A stretch of 64,000 bases of DNA from Sphingosinicella sp942492965 (GCA_942492965.1 OW818656.1:2170001-2234000), one strand, 5' to 3'. Counted from the stretch's first letter, positions 8,751-17,553 are shown. The notes: generated by a model not told the origin, from the letters alone. A program made the numbers and translations.

Positions 8751-9230
8751 GTGACGATGCCGCTCGACATCGCGCCTGCGCGCAACGCGGACGCGCTCGA
8801 TGCGGTCCGGCTCTTGTTTCGCGAATATGCCGCTTCGCTCGATATCGATCTCGCCTATCAGGATTTCGCCTCCGAACTCGCGAACTTGCCCGGCCAGTAT
8901 GCTCCGCCGCACGGTGAACTTCTTCTTGCCGTGACGCCGGAAGGGTGTCCTGCGGCGTGCGCCGCGCTGCGCGCCATGCGGCGATCGGGGTGCTGCGAGA
9001 TGAAGCGGCTTTATGTGCGGCCGGAAGCGCGGGGCACCGGCGCGGCGCGCGCGCTCATCGATCAGCTTGTCGAGGCGGCACGTTCGCGAGGGTATCGTGA
9101 AATGTGGCTGGATACGCTGCCCACGATGCAGGCCGCGCAGCGTCTCTATCTCGGCTACGGGTTCGAAGTCGCGGAGGCCTACTACCGCTCACCCGTTGCC
9201 GGTACGGTCTTCATGCGGTTGGCGTTGTAA
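8751..9230 (+). CDS. GNAT family N-acetyltransferase
   Basis: 159 residues from the GTG at 8751 (ATG at 8757 is an alternative, two residues shorter). GNAT enzymes transfer an acyl group from acetyl-CoA to amines. The acetyl-CoA binding motif A is visible in RLYVRPEARGTGAARALID (R/Q-x-x-G-x-G/A), followed by AAQRLYLGYGFEVAEAYY, the usual motif B ending. The N-terminal segment DALDAVRLLFREYAASLDIDL is typical of a small subgroup often annotated simply as GNAT. The substrate is unknown. It is 31 bp downstream of the methyltransferase, so probably in the same operon. Confidence 0.85.
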   Translation: MTMPLDIAPARNADALDAVRLLFREYAASLDIDLAYQDFASELANLPGQYAPPHGELLLAVTPEGCPAACAALRAMRRSGCCEMKRLYVRPEARGTGAARALIDQLVEAARSRGYREMWLDTLPTMQAAQRLYLGYGFEVAEAYYRSPVAGTVFMRLAL

Positions 9231-9254
9231 GCAAGCGCCGGGGGTTACGCGCCT

Positions 9255-10787
9255 TTACGCGTCGTGGCTCACCGCGATCGGCTTCATCTGCCGCATACGC
9301 TGCAGCTCGGCCTTGAAGCGGGCGAGTTCCTGGCCTTCCAGTTGCTCCTGGATCGGCAGCTTCGCGGAGCGCGGGTTCACCGGGCGGCCGGCGATGTGGA
9401 CCTCGTAGTGGAGGTGCGGGCCGGTCGAAAGCCCGGTGGAGCCGACATTGCCGATCACGTCGCCGGCGCCGACACGCTGGCCGCTGCGCGATGCGATGCG
9501 CGAAAGGTGGCTGTAGGTGGTGACGATCCCGTTCACGTGGCGCACCTGTACCTGGTTGCCGTAGCCGCCGTTGCGGCCCGCGAAGATTACGGTGCCCGGC
9601 GCGGTGGACATCACCGGCGTGCCGCTGCGCGCCGCGAAATCGACGCCCGCGTGCATCCGCGCACGCTTCAGGATCGGGTGGAAGCGCGTGCCGAAGCCGG
9701 AGCTGAAACGCGCGCCCGCCACCGGCGACTTGATCATGCCCTCAACGGCCGAGGAGCCGTCGGCGAGGAAGAACTTGGTGCGGCCGTTGTGGACCCAGCG
9801 CAGCAGCTCGACATCGCGTTTTCCGCCGAGCTTCGCGTAGATGAGGTTGCCCGTCTCGGTCTCGCCGGTTTCGGCGCGGCGGTGCTCCACGACCATCTGG
9901 AAGCTGTCGCGCGAGCTGACGTCGCGCTGGAAATTCACCTTGGGGCTCAGCGCCTTGATGTAGCTCGCGACGACGCGGCTCGGCAGGCCGAAGGCGCGCG
10001 CGGACTGGTAGAGGCTGCCGCCGACGTCGCCCGCAACGACGAGCGGGCTGTCGTCCACCGCGATCTCGTCGCGCGTCACGATCAGGTCGCCGGCCTGGCT
10101 GCGGTTCACTTCGAGCCGCAGGTCGAACGCGGCGCGGAAGGCGAGCGATTCGAGTGGGCGCGGCTGCGACTTGTCGCTGCGGCGGCCGAGCACGAGGTCG
10201 ATCGTGGCGCCAGGCTTCAGCGATTTCACGTCCGTATGGCCGGCAACGAGCAGCGCGACGTTGGCGACATCCGCGGCGGAAACGCCGGCGCGGCGCAGCG
10301 CGCCGTTGAAGCTGTCGACGTCGCGCAGGCGCGCGGTCACTTCGATACGCGGCCGCTCCGGCGGTTCGGCGAGCGCGGTGACGCGGGATGTGGGCTGGTG
10401 AAAGGCGAGGCCCTGCGGCGTCTGCGCCAGCGGGGCGATGGAAACGATCTCGAGCGCGGCAAGCTGCGTGGGCGCGAGTTCGGGCTGAACGGGCTGAACG
10501 AGCGGCGCCGGGTTCAGCGCGATTGTGGCCGCAACGCCAAGCATCGCGCCAAGCGTGCCCATGCCGCGCCACCAGCGCTTCGTGCCGATTTCGGCGCCGA
10601 GATCGACGACGATGTCCGCCCCACGCATACCGGCCAGACGCGCGGCAGGCTTTGCAGACGCAAAGGGCACCCGCGCCGAAGGCGCCGGGATCGAAAATGT
10701 CGCGCCTTCAAAAGCGCCTGTGGTGGGTTGAAACACGAAGCCCCCGCCCCAATTTTTCAACACAGACATTGCCGCCGGAGCGTACAT
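9255..10787 (-). CDS. M23 family peptidoglycan metallopeptidase with LytM domain
   Basis: 510 residues (a second in-frame ATG at 10769 would remove six). A short cytoplasmic N-terminus precedes one hydrophobic segment (GTLGAMLGVAATIALNPAP), then a long periplasmic region and a C-terminal LytM domain. The zinc ligands are visible: HAGVDFAARSGTPV (HxxxD), and HLHYEVHIAGRPVNP (HxH) with TTYSHLSRI before it. This matches an active endopeptidase of the NlpD/MepM type acting on cell-wall cross-links. The middle section (SADVANVALLVAGHTDVKSL) resembles the OapA/LysM-like domain of such proteins. It lies convergent to the GNAT gene and divergent from the helicase gene. Confidence 0.92.
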   Translation of the reverse strand: MYAPAAMSVLKNWGGGFVFQPTTGAFEGATFSIPAPSARVPFASAKPAARLAGMRGADIVVDLGAEIGTKRWWRGMGTLGAMLGVAATIALNPAPLVQPVQPELAPTQLAALEIVSIAPLAQTPQGLAFHQPTSRVTALAEPPERPRIEVTARLRDVDSFNGALRRAGVSAADVANVALLVAGHTDVKSLKPGATIDLVLGRRSDKSQPRPLESLAFRAAFDLRLEVNRSQAGDLIVTRDEIAVDDSPLVVAGDVGGSLYQSARAFGLPSRVVASYIKALSPKVNFQRDVSSRDSFQMVVEHRRAETGETETGNLIYAKLGGKRDVELLRWVHNGRTKFFLADGSSAVEGMIKSPVAGARFSSGFGTRFHPILKRARMHAGVDFAARSGTPVMSTAPGTVIFAGRNGGYGNQVQVRHVNGIVTTYSHLSRIASRSGQRVGAGDVIGNVGSTGLSTGPHLHYEVHIAGRPVNPRSAKLPIQEQLEGQELARFKAELQRMRQMKPIAVSHDA

Positions 10788-11095
10788 TCTATCTGCGTGC
10801 GACCCATCAATTTGGAATTGGCCGAAAATCGACCGTTCCCCGCGAGCCGCAAAGTGTCGTTCAGAGTGCTTAATGTCAATTTAACACGGGAGGTTAAGCG
10901 CCGTGGCTGCGATGAAGCGACAGGATTTAAGCGGCGAGCCGTTGGGCGCATCCGAAACGATTCGTTTCATCGTTTCGTCGCTTGCGTGTCGTAGGGATCG
11001 GTGACACCATATGTTGTGTTTTAGGGAGATGTGCTGTTTCGTGAGTGCAACGCACCGAAACCTTCGCCTGAAGATCCCTGTCAGGAAGCGTGCCC
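10788..11095. other. Intergenic region between divergent M23 peptidase and helicase genes
   Basis: 308 bp without a convincing gene. It must contain promoters for both directions. It is noticeably more A/T-rich than its flanks (for example TTAATGTCAATTTAACA near 10870-10885). A good ribosome site (AGGAAG at 11083-11088) lies in front of the helicase start. I see no clear -35/-10 pair of canonical spacing and no stable terminator. Confidence 0.5.
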
Positions 11096-13615
11096 ATGAG
11101 CGGCACTGACCGCTCCGTCACTGCCGTTCTCGGGCCCACCAACACGGGCAAGACCCATCTCGCCGTCACCCGCATGTGCGCGCATTCCAGCGGCATGATC
11201 GGCTTTCCGCTGCGCCTGCTCGCGCGCGAGGTCTACGACCGGGTGGTGCAGATCAAGGGCGCCGCGCAGGTCGCGCTCGTCACCGGCGAGGAAAAGATCG
11301 TTCCCGATGGCGCGCGCTATTTCCTGTGCACGGCGGAATCGATGCCGGTGGGCAAGGATGTCGCCTTCGTCGCGCTCGACGAGGCGCAACTCGGCGCGGA
11401 CACCGAGCGCGGGCACGTGTTCACCGATCGCCTGCTCCACGTGCGCGGCCGCGACGAAACGATGATCCTGGGGTCGGACACGATCCGGCCGATCGTGCGC
11501 GCGCTGCTGCCCGACGCGGAAATCGTCGGCCGGCCGCGGTTCTCGACACTCAGCCACGTCGGGCCGAAAAAGCTCTCCCGCCTGCCCAAGCGCAGTGCGG
11601 TCGTCGCGTTCAGCGCGGAGGATGTCTACGGCCTCGCCGAGATGATCCGCCGCCAGAAGGGCGGCGCGGCGGTGGTGATGGGCGGGCTTTCCCCGCGCAC
11701 GCGCAACGCTCAGGTGGAGCTCTACCAGTCCGGAGAGGTCGATTATCTGGTGGCGACCGATGCCATCGGCATGGGCCTCAACATGGATATCGCCCATGTC
11801 GCCTTCGCTGCGCTCACCAAGTTCGACGGCAAGCGCGTGCGGCGGCTGCGGCCCGCCGAAATGGCGCAGATCGCGGGCCGAGCCGGGCGCTACCAGACCG
11901 ACGGCAGCTTCGGGCCGCTCGTGGTTGCCGACGACGACGGGCCCGCCTTCGACGCGAGCGAGGTGGAAGCGATCGAGGCGCACACGTTCCCGGCGCTCGA
12001 CCGGCTGGTGTGGCGCAACGCGCGGCTCGATTTCGGCTCGCTCGGGCGGCTCATCGCCTCGCTCGGCGTGCGGCCGGAACACGCGCGGCTCACACGGTCC
12101 GACGACGAGGTCGATTTCCAGGTGCTGAAGCGTCTGGCCCGCGAAGACTGGATCATCGAGCGCGCGAACAGCCCGGCGCGGCTGCAGCGGCTGTGGGCCG
12201 TGTGCGGTCTCCCGGATTACCGCAAGACCGGGCCGGACACGCACGCCCGCTTCATCGCGCGCATCTATGGCCATCTCACCGAAGGCACGGGGCGGATTCC
12301 CACGGACTGGGTGGCGGCTGAACTCGCCCGGCTCGATGATGTGCAGGGCGATATCGAGATGCTGGCGAACCGCATCGCGGCGGCGCGCACGTGGACGTTC
12401 GCGGCGCATCGGCCGGACTGGCTGGTCGATCCGCAGGCCTGGACGCAGCGTTCGCGGGAGATCGAGGATCGGCTTTCGGATGCGCTCCACCAGCGGCTGA
12501 CGCAGCGCTTCGTCGATCGCCGCACCTCGGTGCTGATGCGCGAGCTTTCCGCGCGCGGCCATCTGCTGCCTACCGAGATCGACGAGGACGGTGCCGTCGT
12601 CGTGGGCGGCGAGGCGATCGGGCGTTTGACCGGCTTCCGTTTCGAAACCGATCCGGCTGCGCGCGCGGGCGAGAAGCGCAGGCTGCTCGCGGCTGCGGAG
12701 CGCCGTCTCGTAGGCGAACTGGTACGCCGCGCGGGGCTGCTCGCGGCCTGCGAGGACAATGCGCTCGCGCTCGAATTCAACGGGTCTCTACCGCCGCGCA
12801 TCCTCTGGAACGATGCGCGCGTCGGCTATCTCTCGCGCGGCCCCGATCCGCTCAGCCCGCGCGTGCGGCTCGATCGGAGCCTCGCGGATCTCGATCCCGC
12901 CTCGCGCGCCGCCGTGCGTGTCCGGCTCGAAGCGTGGTTCACACGCCTCGTCGGGCGCCACCTCGGCCCGCTCCTGAAGCTCAAGGCGCGCGTCGACCAA
13001 GACGCCTCCCCCGCGCTCCGCGGCCTCGTCGTCCAGCTTACGCAGGGTCTCGGTTGTCTTGCTCGCGCCCCCACGCTCCCGCTCCTCTCCGACCTCGGCG
13101 AGGCCGACAACGCGCTCCTCTACCGAAGCGGTGTCCGGGTCGGCGCCACCCACGTCTACTTCCCCGATCTCCTCCGCCCCGAACCGACGCGCTGGCGCCT
13201 CGCGCTCTGGGCGGTGAGCAGCGGCCTCGAGTCCGCCCCGCCGCCGCCCGCGCCCGGCCGCGTCTCGGTGCCCATCGACGAAAACACTCCGCGCGCTTTC
13301 TACGAGGTCGCCGGTTTCTGGCCGATCGTCACCGATGCCGTCCGCGTTGATATGGTCGAGCGGCTGGTGAAGGCGATGCACAAGCAGCGCCGCGGCGCCG
13401 CGCCGTTCGTGCCCGATGCGCTGTGGATGCAAAGCCTCGGCCTTTCGCAAAAGAGCTTCAGCCAGCTGATGCGCGCGCTCGGCTACCGCAGCGTGCAGCA
13501 GGAAGGCCGCACCACCTTCGCTTGGCGGGGGGTGCCGGCGCAGCGCGCCGCGCCCCGCGCCCCCCCGCAAAATCATTCACCCTTTGCTGTTCTCGCCTCC
13601 ATGAAGAAAGGATGA
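11096..13615 (+). CDS. Superfamily II RNA/DNA helicase, Suv3-like
   Basis: 839 residues. The ATG at 11096 is preferred over the GTG at 11090 because AGGAAG sits 7 nt upstream of it. Walker A is GPTNTGKTHLAV at the extreme N-terminus, motif II is DEAQ (VALDEAQLGADTERGHVF), and the C-terminal helicase half shows TDAIGMGLNMDI and QIAGRAGRY (motifs V and VI). This arrangement is the mitochondrial Suv3/alphaproteobacterial relative, an RNA helicase linked in mitochondria to RNA decay. The C-terminal 350 residues are lineage-specific. The stop overlaps the S4 protein start; helicase plus Hsp15-like protein is a conserved pair in sphingomonads. Confidence 0.93.
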   Translation: MSGTDRSVTAVLGPTNTGKTHLAVTRMCAHSSGMIGFPLRLLAREVYDRVVQIKGAAQVALVTGEEKIVPDGARYFLCTAESMPVGKDVAFVALDEAQLGADTERGHVFTDRLLHVRGRDETMILGSDTIRPIVRALLPDAEIVGRPRFSTLSHVGPKKLSRLPKRSAVVAFSAEDVYGLAEMIRRQKGGAAVVMGGLSPRTRNAQVELYQSGEVDYLVATDAIGMGLNMDIAHVAFAALTKFDGKRVRRLRPAEMAQIAGRAGRYQTDGSFGPLVVADDDGPAFDASEVEAIEAHTFPALDRLVWRNARLDFGSLGRLIASLGVRPEHARLTRSDDEVDFQVLKRLAREDWIIERANSPARLQRLWAVCGLPDYRKTGPDTHARFIARIYGHLTEGTGRIPTDWVAAELARLDDVQGDIEMLANRIAAARTWTFAAHRPDWLVDPQAWTQRSREIEDRLSDALHQRLTQRFVDRRTSVLMRELSARGHLLPTEIDEDGAVVVGGEAIGRLTGFRFETDPAARAGEKRRLLAAAERRLVGELVRRAGLLAACEDNALALEFNGSLPPRILWNDARVGYLSRGPDPLSPRVRLDRSLADLDPASRAAVRVRLEAWFTRLVGRHLGPLLKLKARVDQDASPALRGLVVQLTQGLGCLARAPTLPLLSDLGEADNALLYRSGVRVGATHVYFPDLLRPEPTRWRLALWAVSSGLESAPPPPAPGRVSVPIDENTPRAFYEVAGFWPIVTDAVRVDMVERLVKAMHKQRRGAAPFVPDALWMQSLGLSQKSFSQLMRALGYRSVQQEGRTTFAWRGVPAQRAAPRAPPQNHSPFAVLASMKKG

Positions 13616-13926
13616 TGCCCTTGGTATTCGGACCCGCGCTTCGTCTCGACAAATGGCTCTGGTACGCGCGCTGCACCCAGTCCCGCAGTGAAGCGCAGAA
13701 CCTCTGCGAAAGCCGCCGCCTCCGCATGGACGGCCGCGTCATCGAGCGCGCCTCGGCGCGTGTGCGGCCCGGTGCCGTGCTCAGCTACACGCGCGGCGGA
13801 GAGGTGCATATCGTGCGCGTGGAAGCGCTCGCCGAACGGCGCGGGCCCTATGTGGAGGCGCGCCAGCTCTACACCGATCTCACGCCGGGCTGTGGTGGAT
13901 TGACGCCGGCCACCGTCGCTGTGTAG
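13612..13926 (+). CDS. S4 domain RNA-binding protein (Hsp15-like)
   Basis: 104 residues (ATG at 13612 or 13615). An S4 RNA-binding domain fills the N-terminal half: LRLDKWLWYARCTQSRSEAQ, then the RRLRMDGRVIERASARVRPG turn typical of S4. Hsp15 binds free 50S subunits carrying nascent chains in E. coli; that role is only inferred here. The C-terminal tail is short and basic. The start overlaps the helicase stop (ATGATG), so expression is probably coupled. A longer upstream reading of the same frame is only a shadow of the helicase gene. Confidence 0.9.
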   Translation: MMPLVFGPALRLDKWLWYARCTQSRSEAQNLCESRRLRMDGRVIERASARVRPGAVLSYTRGGEVHIVRVEALAERRGPYVEARQLYTDLTPGCGGLTPATVAV

Positions 13927-13969
13927 CAGACGCGGGAAACACGCCGTCCGTTTTTGAAGGTGACACGCG

Positions 13970-14299
13970 ATGACCTATGTGGTGACCGAAGCCTGCATCA
14001 AGTGCAAGTATATGGACTGCGTGGAAGTCTGCCCGGTGGATTGCTTCTACGAGGGCGAGAACATGCTCGTCATCAACCCCAACGAATGCATCGATTGCGG
14101 CGTGTGCGAGCCGGAATGCCCCGCCGAAGCGATTCTGCCCGATACCGAAGACGGGCTTGACCAGTGGCTGGAGCTGAATTCCACGTATTCGGCGCAGTGG
14201 CCGAACATTACGGCCAAGAAGGATGCACCCGACGACGCGGAGGCCCACAAGGGCGAAGCGGGCAAGTTCGAGAAGTACTTTTCGTCCAATCCGGGCTGA
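13970..14299 (+). CDS. fdxA: 7Fe ferredoxin FdxA
   Basis: 109 residues, the normal size for FdxA. Two cluster motifs are visible: CIKCKYMDCVEVCPVDCF near the N-terminus (the [3Fe-4S] side, with the usual altered second Cys spacing) and CIDCGVCEPECPAEAI (the [4Fe-4S] side). The C-terminal tail LNSTYSAQWPNITAKKDAP is characteristic of the alphaproteobacterial protein. It acts as a low-potential electron carrier in the cytoplasm; its partner is unknown. It stands 43 bp after the S4 gene and before carD, an order shared by many alphaproteobacteria. Confidence 0.96.
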   Translation: MTYVVTEACIKCKYMDCVEVCPVDCFYEGENMLVINPNECIDCGVCEPECPAEAILPDTEDGLDQWLELNSTYSAQWPNITAKKDAPDDAEAHKGEAGKFEKYFSSNPG

Positions 14300-14330
14300 T
14301 TTACGCCGCCTGCGCCTGATTGACGCAGAT

Positions 14331-14355
14331 TCGGCGTAGCGCCGACGTCATTTTT
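14331..14355 (+). terminator. Probable intrinsic terminator after fdxA
   Basis: The stem TCGGCG / CGCCGA with loop TAG at 14331-14345 is followed after a few bases by a run of five T (about 14351-14355). It lies 32 bp after the fdxA stop. The stem is short, so efficiency is uncertain. Confidence 0.5.
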
Positions 14356-14567
14356 CTGTTATATAAGCCTCGTTGAGCGCAGTTTTGCGAGCTTTGCAGC
14401 TCCCTGAACGGCGCTCTTGCTTTGTATAATCAACCGCGCGCGGTCGCACCTGCCGGCCGTCCGCCTGAACGCAGCGTCGCGGCAGGATAATCTGAATTTT
14501 TCGTGCGCCCGACCGGGTTCGGGGGCACCTCCGCGCTCTTTGAACATCTGACGAAGGAACCAAATCT

Positions 14568-15107
14568 ATGGCAGCAAAGGCACCTGGCTTCAGCGTTGGC
14601 GACCATGTCGTTTATCCGAAGCATGGCGTCGGCCGGATTGTTGAACTCCAGGCGACCGAAATCGCGGGCGCGAAACTGGAGCTCTATGTGCTGCGCTTCG
14701 ATAAGGAGCGTATGACGCTCCGCGTTCCCATGAACAAGGCCGAAGCCGTGGGTATGCGCAAGCTTTCGAGCCAGGCGACGCTCGCCGACGCGATGACGAC
14801 GCTGAAGGGCAAGCCCAAGGTGAAGCGCACCATGTGGTCGCGCCGCGCGCAGGAGTATGAAGCGAAGATCAACTCGGGCGACCTCGTGTCGATCGCCGAG
14901 GTGGTTCGCGACCTGCACCGCGCCGAGGACCAGCCCGAGCAGAGCTACTCCGAACGCCAGATCTACGAAGCGGCGATCGGCCGTCTGGCCCGCGAACTCG
15001 CCGCTATGGAAGGCGTCGATGAGGCTGCGGCGCAGACCAAGATCGAGGAAGTGCTCATGAAGAAGCTCGCCAGCGCGAAGGCGCAGCAGGACGCTGTCGC
15101 GGCCTGA
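14568..15107 (+). CDS. carD: CarD family transcriptional regulator
   Basis: 179 residues. CarD-like proteins bind the RNA polymerase beta subunit and stabilise open promoter complexes. The Tudor-like polymerase-interaction domain is clear: FSVGDHVVYPKHGVGRIVEL at residues 8-27, then ELYVLRFDKERMTLRVPM. The helical DNA-contact domain follows with RRAQEYEAKINSGDLVSIAEVVRDL. The start is preceded by GAAGGA. The 268 bp upstream contain A/T-rich segments (TATATAA near 14360, TATAAT at 14425-14430) that may be -10 elements. A strong terminator follows the gene. Confidence 0.95.
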   Translation: MAAKAPGFSVGDHVVYPKHGVGRIVELQATEIAGAKLELYVLRFDKERMTLRVPMNKAEAVGMRKLSSQATLADAMTTLKGKPKVKRTMWSRRAQEYEAKINSGDLVSIAEVVRDLHRAEDQPEQSYSERQIYEAAIGRLARELAAMEGVDEAAAQTKIEEVLMKKLASAKAQQDAVAA

Positions 15108-15135
15108 TGGCGGCATCTGTTTTCAGTTGAAAAGT

Positions 15136-15162
15136 GGGCGATCCGAAAGGGTCGCCCTTTTT
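15136..15162 (+). terminator. Intrinsic terminator after carD
   Basis: Stem GGGCGATCC / GGGTCGCCC (nine pairs, one G-T) closes a GAAA tetraloop at 15145-15148, followed directly by a T run at 15158-15162. It begins 28 bp after the carD stop. This is a textbook intrinsic terminator. Confidence 0.9.
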
Positions 15163-15264
15163 CGTTCAGCCCTCACGGATACGCTGTTGCGGTCAGCGAT
15201 TTTCCCTGCTAGAGGCCCACGCCTTGCCAGTCGGCAGAGCGCAGACGCGCCCTGCTTTTCACGT

Positions 15265-15351
15265 GCGGTCGTGGCGGAACTGGTAGACGCGCAGCGTTGA
15301 GGTCGCTGTGGCCGAAAGGCCGTGGAAGTTCGAGTCTTCTCGACCGCACCA
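15265..15351 (+). tRNA. tRNA-Leu (anticodon GAG)
   Basis: An 87-nt class II tRNA including an encoded CCA. Acceptor stem GCGGTCG pairs with CGACCGC (15341-15347), followed by A and CCA. The D arm is GCG...CGC. The anticodon stem is CAGCG/CGCTG with loop TTGAGGT, giving anticodon GAG. The long variable arm TGGCCGAAAGGCCGT is expected for leucine, and the T arm has TTCGAGT. It is the last core feature; everything after it looks accessory, so its 3' end may be an integration site. Confidence 0.95.
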
Positions 15352-15770
15352 TTCATTTTCTAAAAACTTTGGATTTAGCATTCTCTCGGTAGGCGGCCCG
15401 AGAGGGCCGCAGTTCTGCGGCGTTTGCGGGGCCGGGTGTTGCGCCCCGCCGGCGGAGACGTGTCTCTTCTGCGTAGTTCGCGCGATTTCACCGCGTGTCT
15501 CTGCGACGCCTTAAATTCGCGCACAGCCATTTTCGAGATGCTGCGGTGATGCGGGGGAAGATGCTCTCAGCAGAAGCCGAGCACGCGCTCCTGCTCGTCC
15601 CCGTCGAGCAGAACGATATCGAACTAGCGACTGTATCCGCCGACTGTTCGCTGTTCTCACCGCAAGGCTCGAGGATGCCGCCGCGCGCGCCGCCCAAGGG
15701 CAGGGATGGAAACCGCTTTCGAACGCCAGAACCATTTTCAGTCGCCTCGTTCTCACACTATCAACTCCGC
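15352..15770. other. Non-coding stretch downstream of tRNA-Leu with one hairpin
   Basis: 419 bp with no gene I can support. A hairpin GCGGCCC-GAGA-GGGCCGC lies at 15393-15410 without a T run. The frame of the following HNH gene is open back to 15495, but the upstream residues have no recognisable domain and the family normally begins near the ATG at 15771. The sequence may be a decayed remnant of an insertion next to the tRNA. I see no integrase and no second copy of the tRNA 3' end in the window. Confidence 0.5.
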
Positions 15771-16670
15771 ATGGCGTTCGGCGTTTTCATCCATCGTTCT
15801 GATTCGGTCTACGACGACACGCCGGCCGAGCGTTATCAGTTTCCGAAGCAGTATCTCGAGCGGGCGCGGGCGTGTGTCGGCGACTGGATTGTCTACTACG
15901 AACCACGGAAGGTTGCTGGCAGTAAAGGCTATTACGCGGTGGCCAAGGTCGAGCGGGTCATTGCTGATCCATCAATGCCCAATATGTACCTCGCGCTGAT
16001 CGAGCCTGGCAGCTATCTTGATTTCGCAACACCGGTTCCGTTTGCCGATGAGAATGGGCCGATCGAGCGAGGCGTACTTAATGAGGTTGGGCGCATTTCC
16101 GGGAGGGCTCAGGCGGCCGTTCGGGGGCTGTCGCCGAGCGACTTCACCCGAATTGTGGCGGCCGGCTTGGTCGATGAAAGTCCGCTTCTGCCGAGAACGG
16201 ATTTCGCCGTCGTCGAGCCGGTTCTTCGCGAAGAACAAGCTCCCTTTGTTTTTGATGAAGTGCGGGAGCGGGTTTCCGCGATCGTGTCGCGCGTTGTGCG
16301 CGATCGCGTGTTCCGGCGAATTGTTTTGCGGGCCTATGATGAGCGCTGTGCGGTCACCGGGTTGAAGCTCATCAACGGCGGCGGGCGGGCCGAGGTGGAG
16401 GCTGCTCACATTCGTCCCGTCGAGGCGAACGGACCCGACATCGTGAGCAACGGCTTGGCACTTTCGGGGACAGCGCATTGGATGTTCGATCGCGGTTTGA
16501 TCGGGCTGGATGACAACATGCGGATCATCGTTTCGCGGCAGGCCAATGATCCGGACAGCATCCGATCGGTCATCAATCCCAGCGGCCGAATATTGGCGCC
16601 GCAGCGAGAGGTTGATCGGCCACACCCGCAGTTCGTTCGGTGGCACCGCGAGCATTGCTTCAAGCATTGA
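15771..16670 (+). CDS. HNH endonuclease
   Basis: 299 residues from the ATG at 15771, where MAFGVFIHRSDSVYDDTPAERYQFP begins; this is the normal N-terminus of a group of HNH nucleases. The C-terminal HNH domain is visible: YDERCAVTGLKL (zinc Cys), AEVEAAHIRPVEANGPD (the catalytic AHI/RP motif), and NGLALSGTAHWMFDRGLIGL. Relatives are often restriction-type or solitary defence nucleases found on genomic islands. No methyltransferase partner is adjacent. The position directly after the tRNA and before a repeat scar suggests mobile origin. The target sequence is unknown. Confidence 0.85.
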   Translation: MAFGVFIHRSDSVYDDTPAERYQFPKQYLERARACVGDWIVYYEPRKVAGSKGYYAVAKVERVIADPSMPNMYLALIEPGSYLDFATPVPFADENGPIERGVLNEVGRISGRAQAAVRGLSPSDFTRIVAAGLVDESPLLPRTDFAVVEPVLREEQAPFVFDEVRERVSAIVSRVVRDRVFRRIVLRAYDERCAVTGLKLINGGGRAEVEAAHIRPVEANGPDIVSNGLALSGTAHWMFDRGLIGLDDNMRIIVSRQANDPDSIRSVINPSGRILAPQREVDRPHPQFVRWHREHCFKH

Positions 16671-17072
16671 GATGATGGCCCCATCGGTGGACGGGCGCTC
16701 GCTGCGGACGCTCTCCTTGCGCATCTTCGCATTCTCGACTTCCAGTGCCGCCATCCTGTCGCGCCATTTCGCTTCTGATGGCGCCATCCTGATGATCTGC
16801 CTGTAAATGGCCATCCTTCCGTCGAGGTCGTATAACGGCAGTGCTTCTGCCTGTTTTTCGAGGGAAGCGATCTTCGCAGCGTTTCGTACTTCACGCGCCC
16901 GGGCGGAGAGGGCGTCGCGTTTCGCTCTGCGGCTACGCTCTGCTGCTTCGACACCCTCATCGACCAGCTTGATGGCGTGAAGCAGGTCATCGTCTGCCTC
17001 GGCCAGTCGCTTGCGGCCTTCCTCAGGCCGGGATTCATGAGAGTGACAATGTCCCGTGCCTCGTTCGCGCGT
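16671..17072 (-). pseudogene. Fragment of a coiled-coil protein, cut by repeat scar
   Basis: On the minus strand the frame is open from 17084 down past 16671. It reads as a charged, helix-forming protein (phrases RKRLAEADDDLLHAIKLVDE, then RAREVRNAAKIASLEKQAEA, then a TPR-like AIYRQIIRMAPSEAKWRDRM). No start codon with a ribosome site exists before it: the first ATG is at 16814, deep inside the helical region. Its upstream end runs straight into repeat copy A. It therefore looks like a gene that lost its N-terminus by recombination. The frame stays open antisense to the HNH gene, but that part is probably a shadow. Family not recognised. Confidence 0.4.
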
Positions 17073-17306
17073 CCTAGCAGTATCTCAGCAGTCTTGAGAA
17101 CGGCCGACGTAATCCGACGATCATCACCTTGTACGAGCTCGCACGGGCGCTCGGTGTAAGCCATGTCGAGCTGGTGGCGACGCCGACAGGTAGCGATACC
17201 TAGCGTCCTGCATTCACCCATCGGCCACGATGCTGTCAGTGGCTGCCTCTGTTCCGGAAAACTGCCAGGCTCCCACACCGGAAACCATGAGACGATAATC
17301 GCGATT
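17072..17306 (+). repeat. Repeat scar copy A: XRE regulator 3' end plus downstream palindrome
   Basis: These 235 bp align without gaps to 23681-23915 (constant offset 6609) with about 13 differences. The first 132 bp encode the C-terminal part of an XRE-type regulator (QYLSSLENGRRNPTIITLY, then ELARALGVSHVELVATPTG) ending at the TAG 17201-17203. All differences from copy B inside this frame are synonymous except at the left junction, where TAG replaces CAG. The right end carries ATAATCGCGATT, 12 of 14 bases of a perfect palindrome, and then homology stops. Confidence 0.85.
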
Positions 17307-17553
17307 GACTGGGTAGAATCGTATCAGTCGGCATCGGGGTGCCACATTTTATGGTGACGCTTCCGGGTAAAGGATCGATATAGCCCTCACCTTTGCGTCG
17401 ATCAGAGAAGGGGCTGGTCAAGGGGGCAGGGCCCAATTAGCGTTCTGGCGCGGAGTCGGTAATGTCCGATCCTGGAGAGTTCATGCCGCAAAACATGCTT
17501 CACAATCCGGACGTCACTGAGGCTTAACCGGTACAAAGCCGATGAGTAAAAAA

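Noticed and set aside
9264..10994. Long plus-strand open frame (576 codons) antisense to the M23 peptidase gene
   Set aside because: The minus-strand gene has all catalytic motifs; the plus frame is a repetitive Arg/Ala/Val-rich shadow typical of high-GC DNA.
11081..12562. Minus-strand open frame (493 codons) opposite the helicase
   Set aside because: Shadow frame of a gene with clear helicase motifs on the plus strand.
15341..15351. Second attachment-site copy of the tRNA-Leu 3' end inside the window
   Set aside because: No convincing repeat of the tRNA 3' end was found downstream, so no island end can be marked here.
15495..15770. Upstream extension of the HNH protein by 92 residues
   Set aside because: The extra residues have no domain or ribosome site, and the family normally starts at the MAFGVFIHR position.
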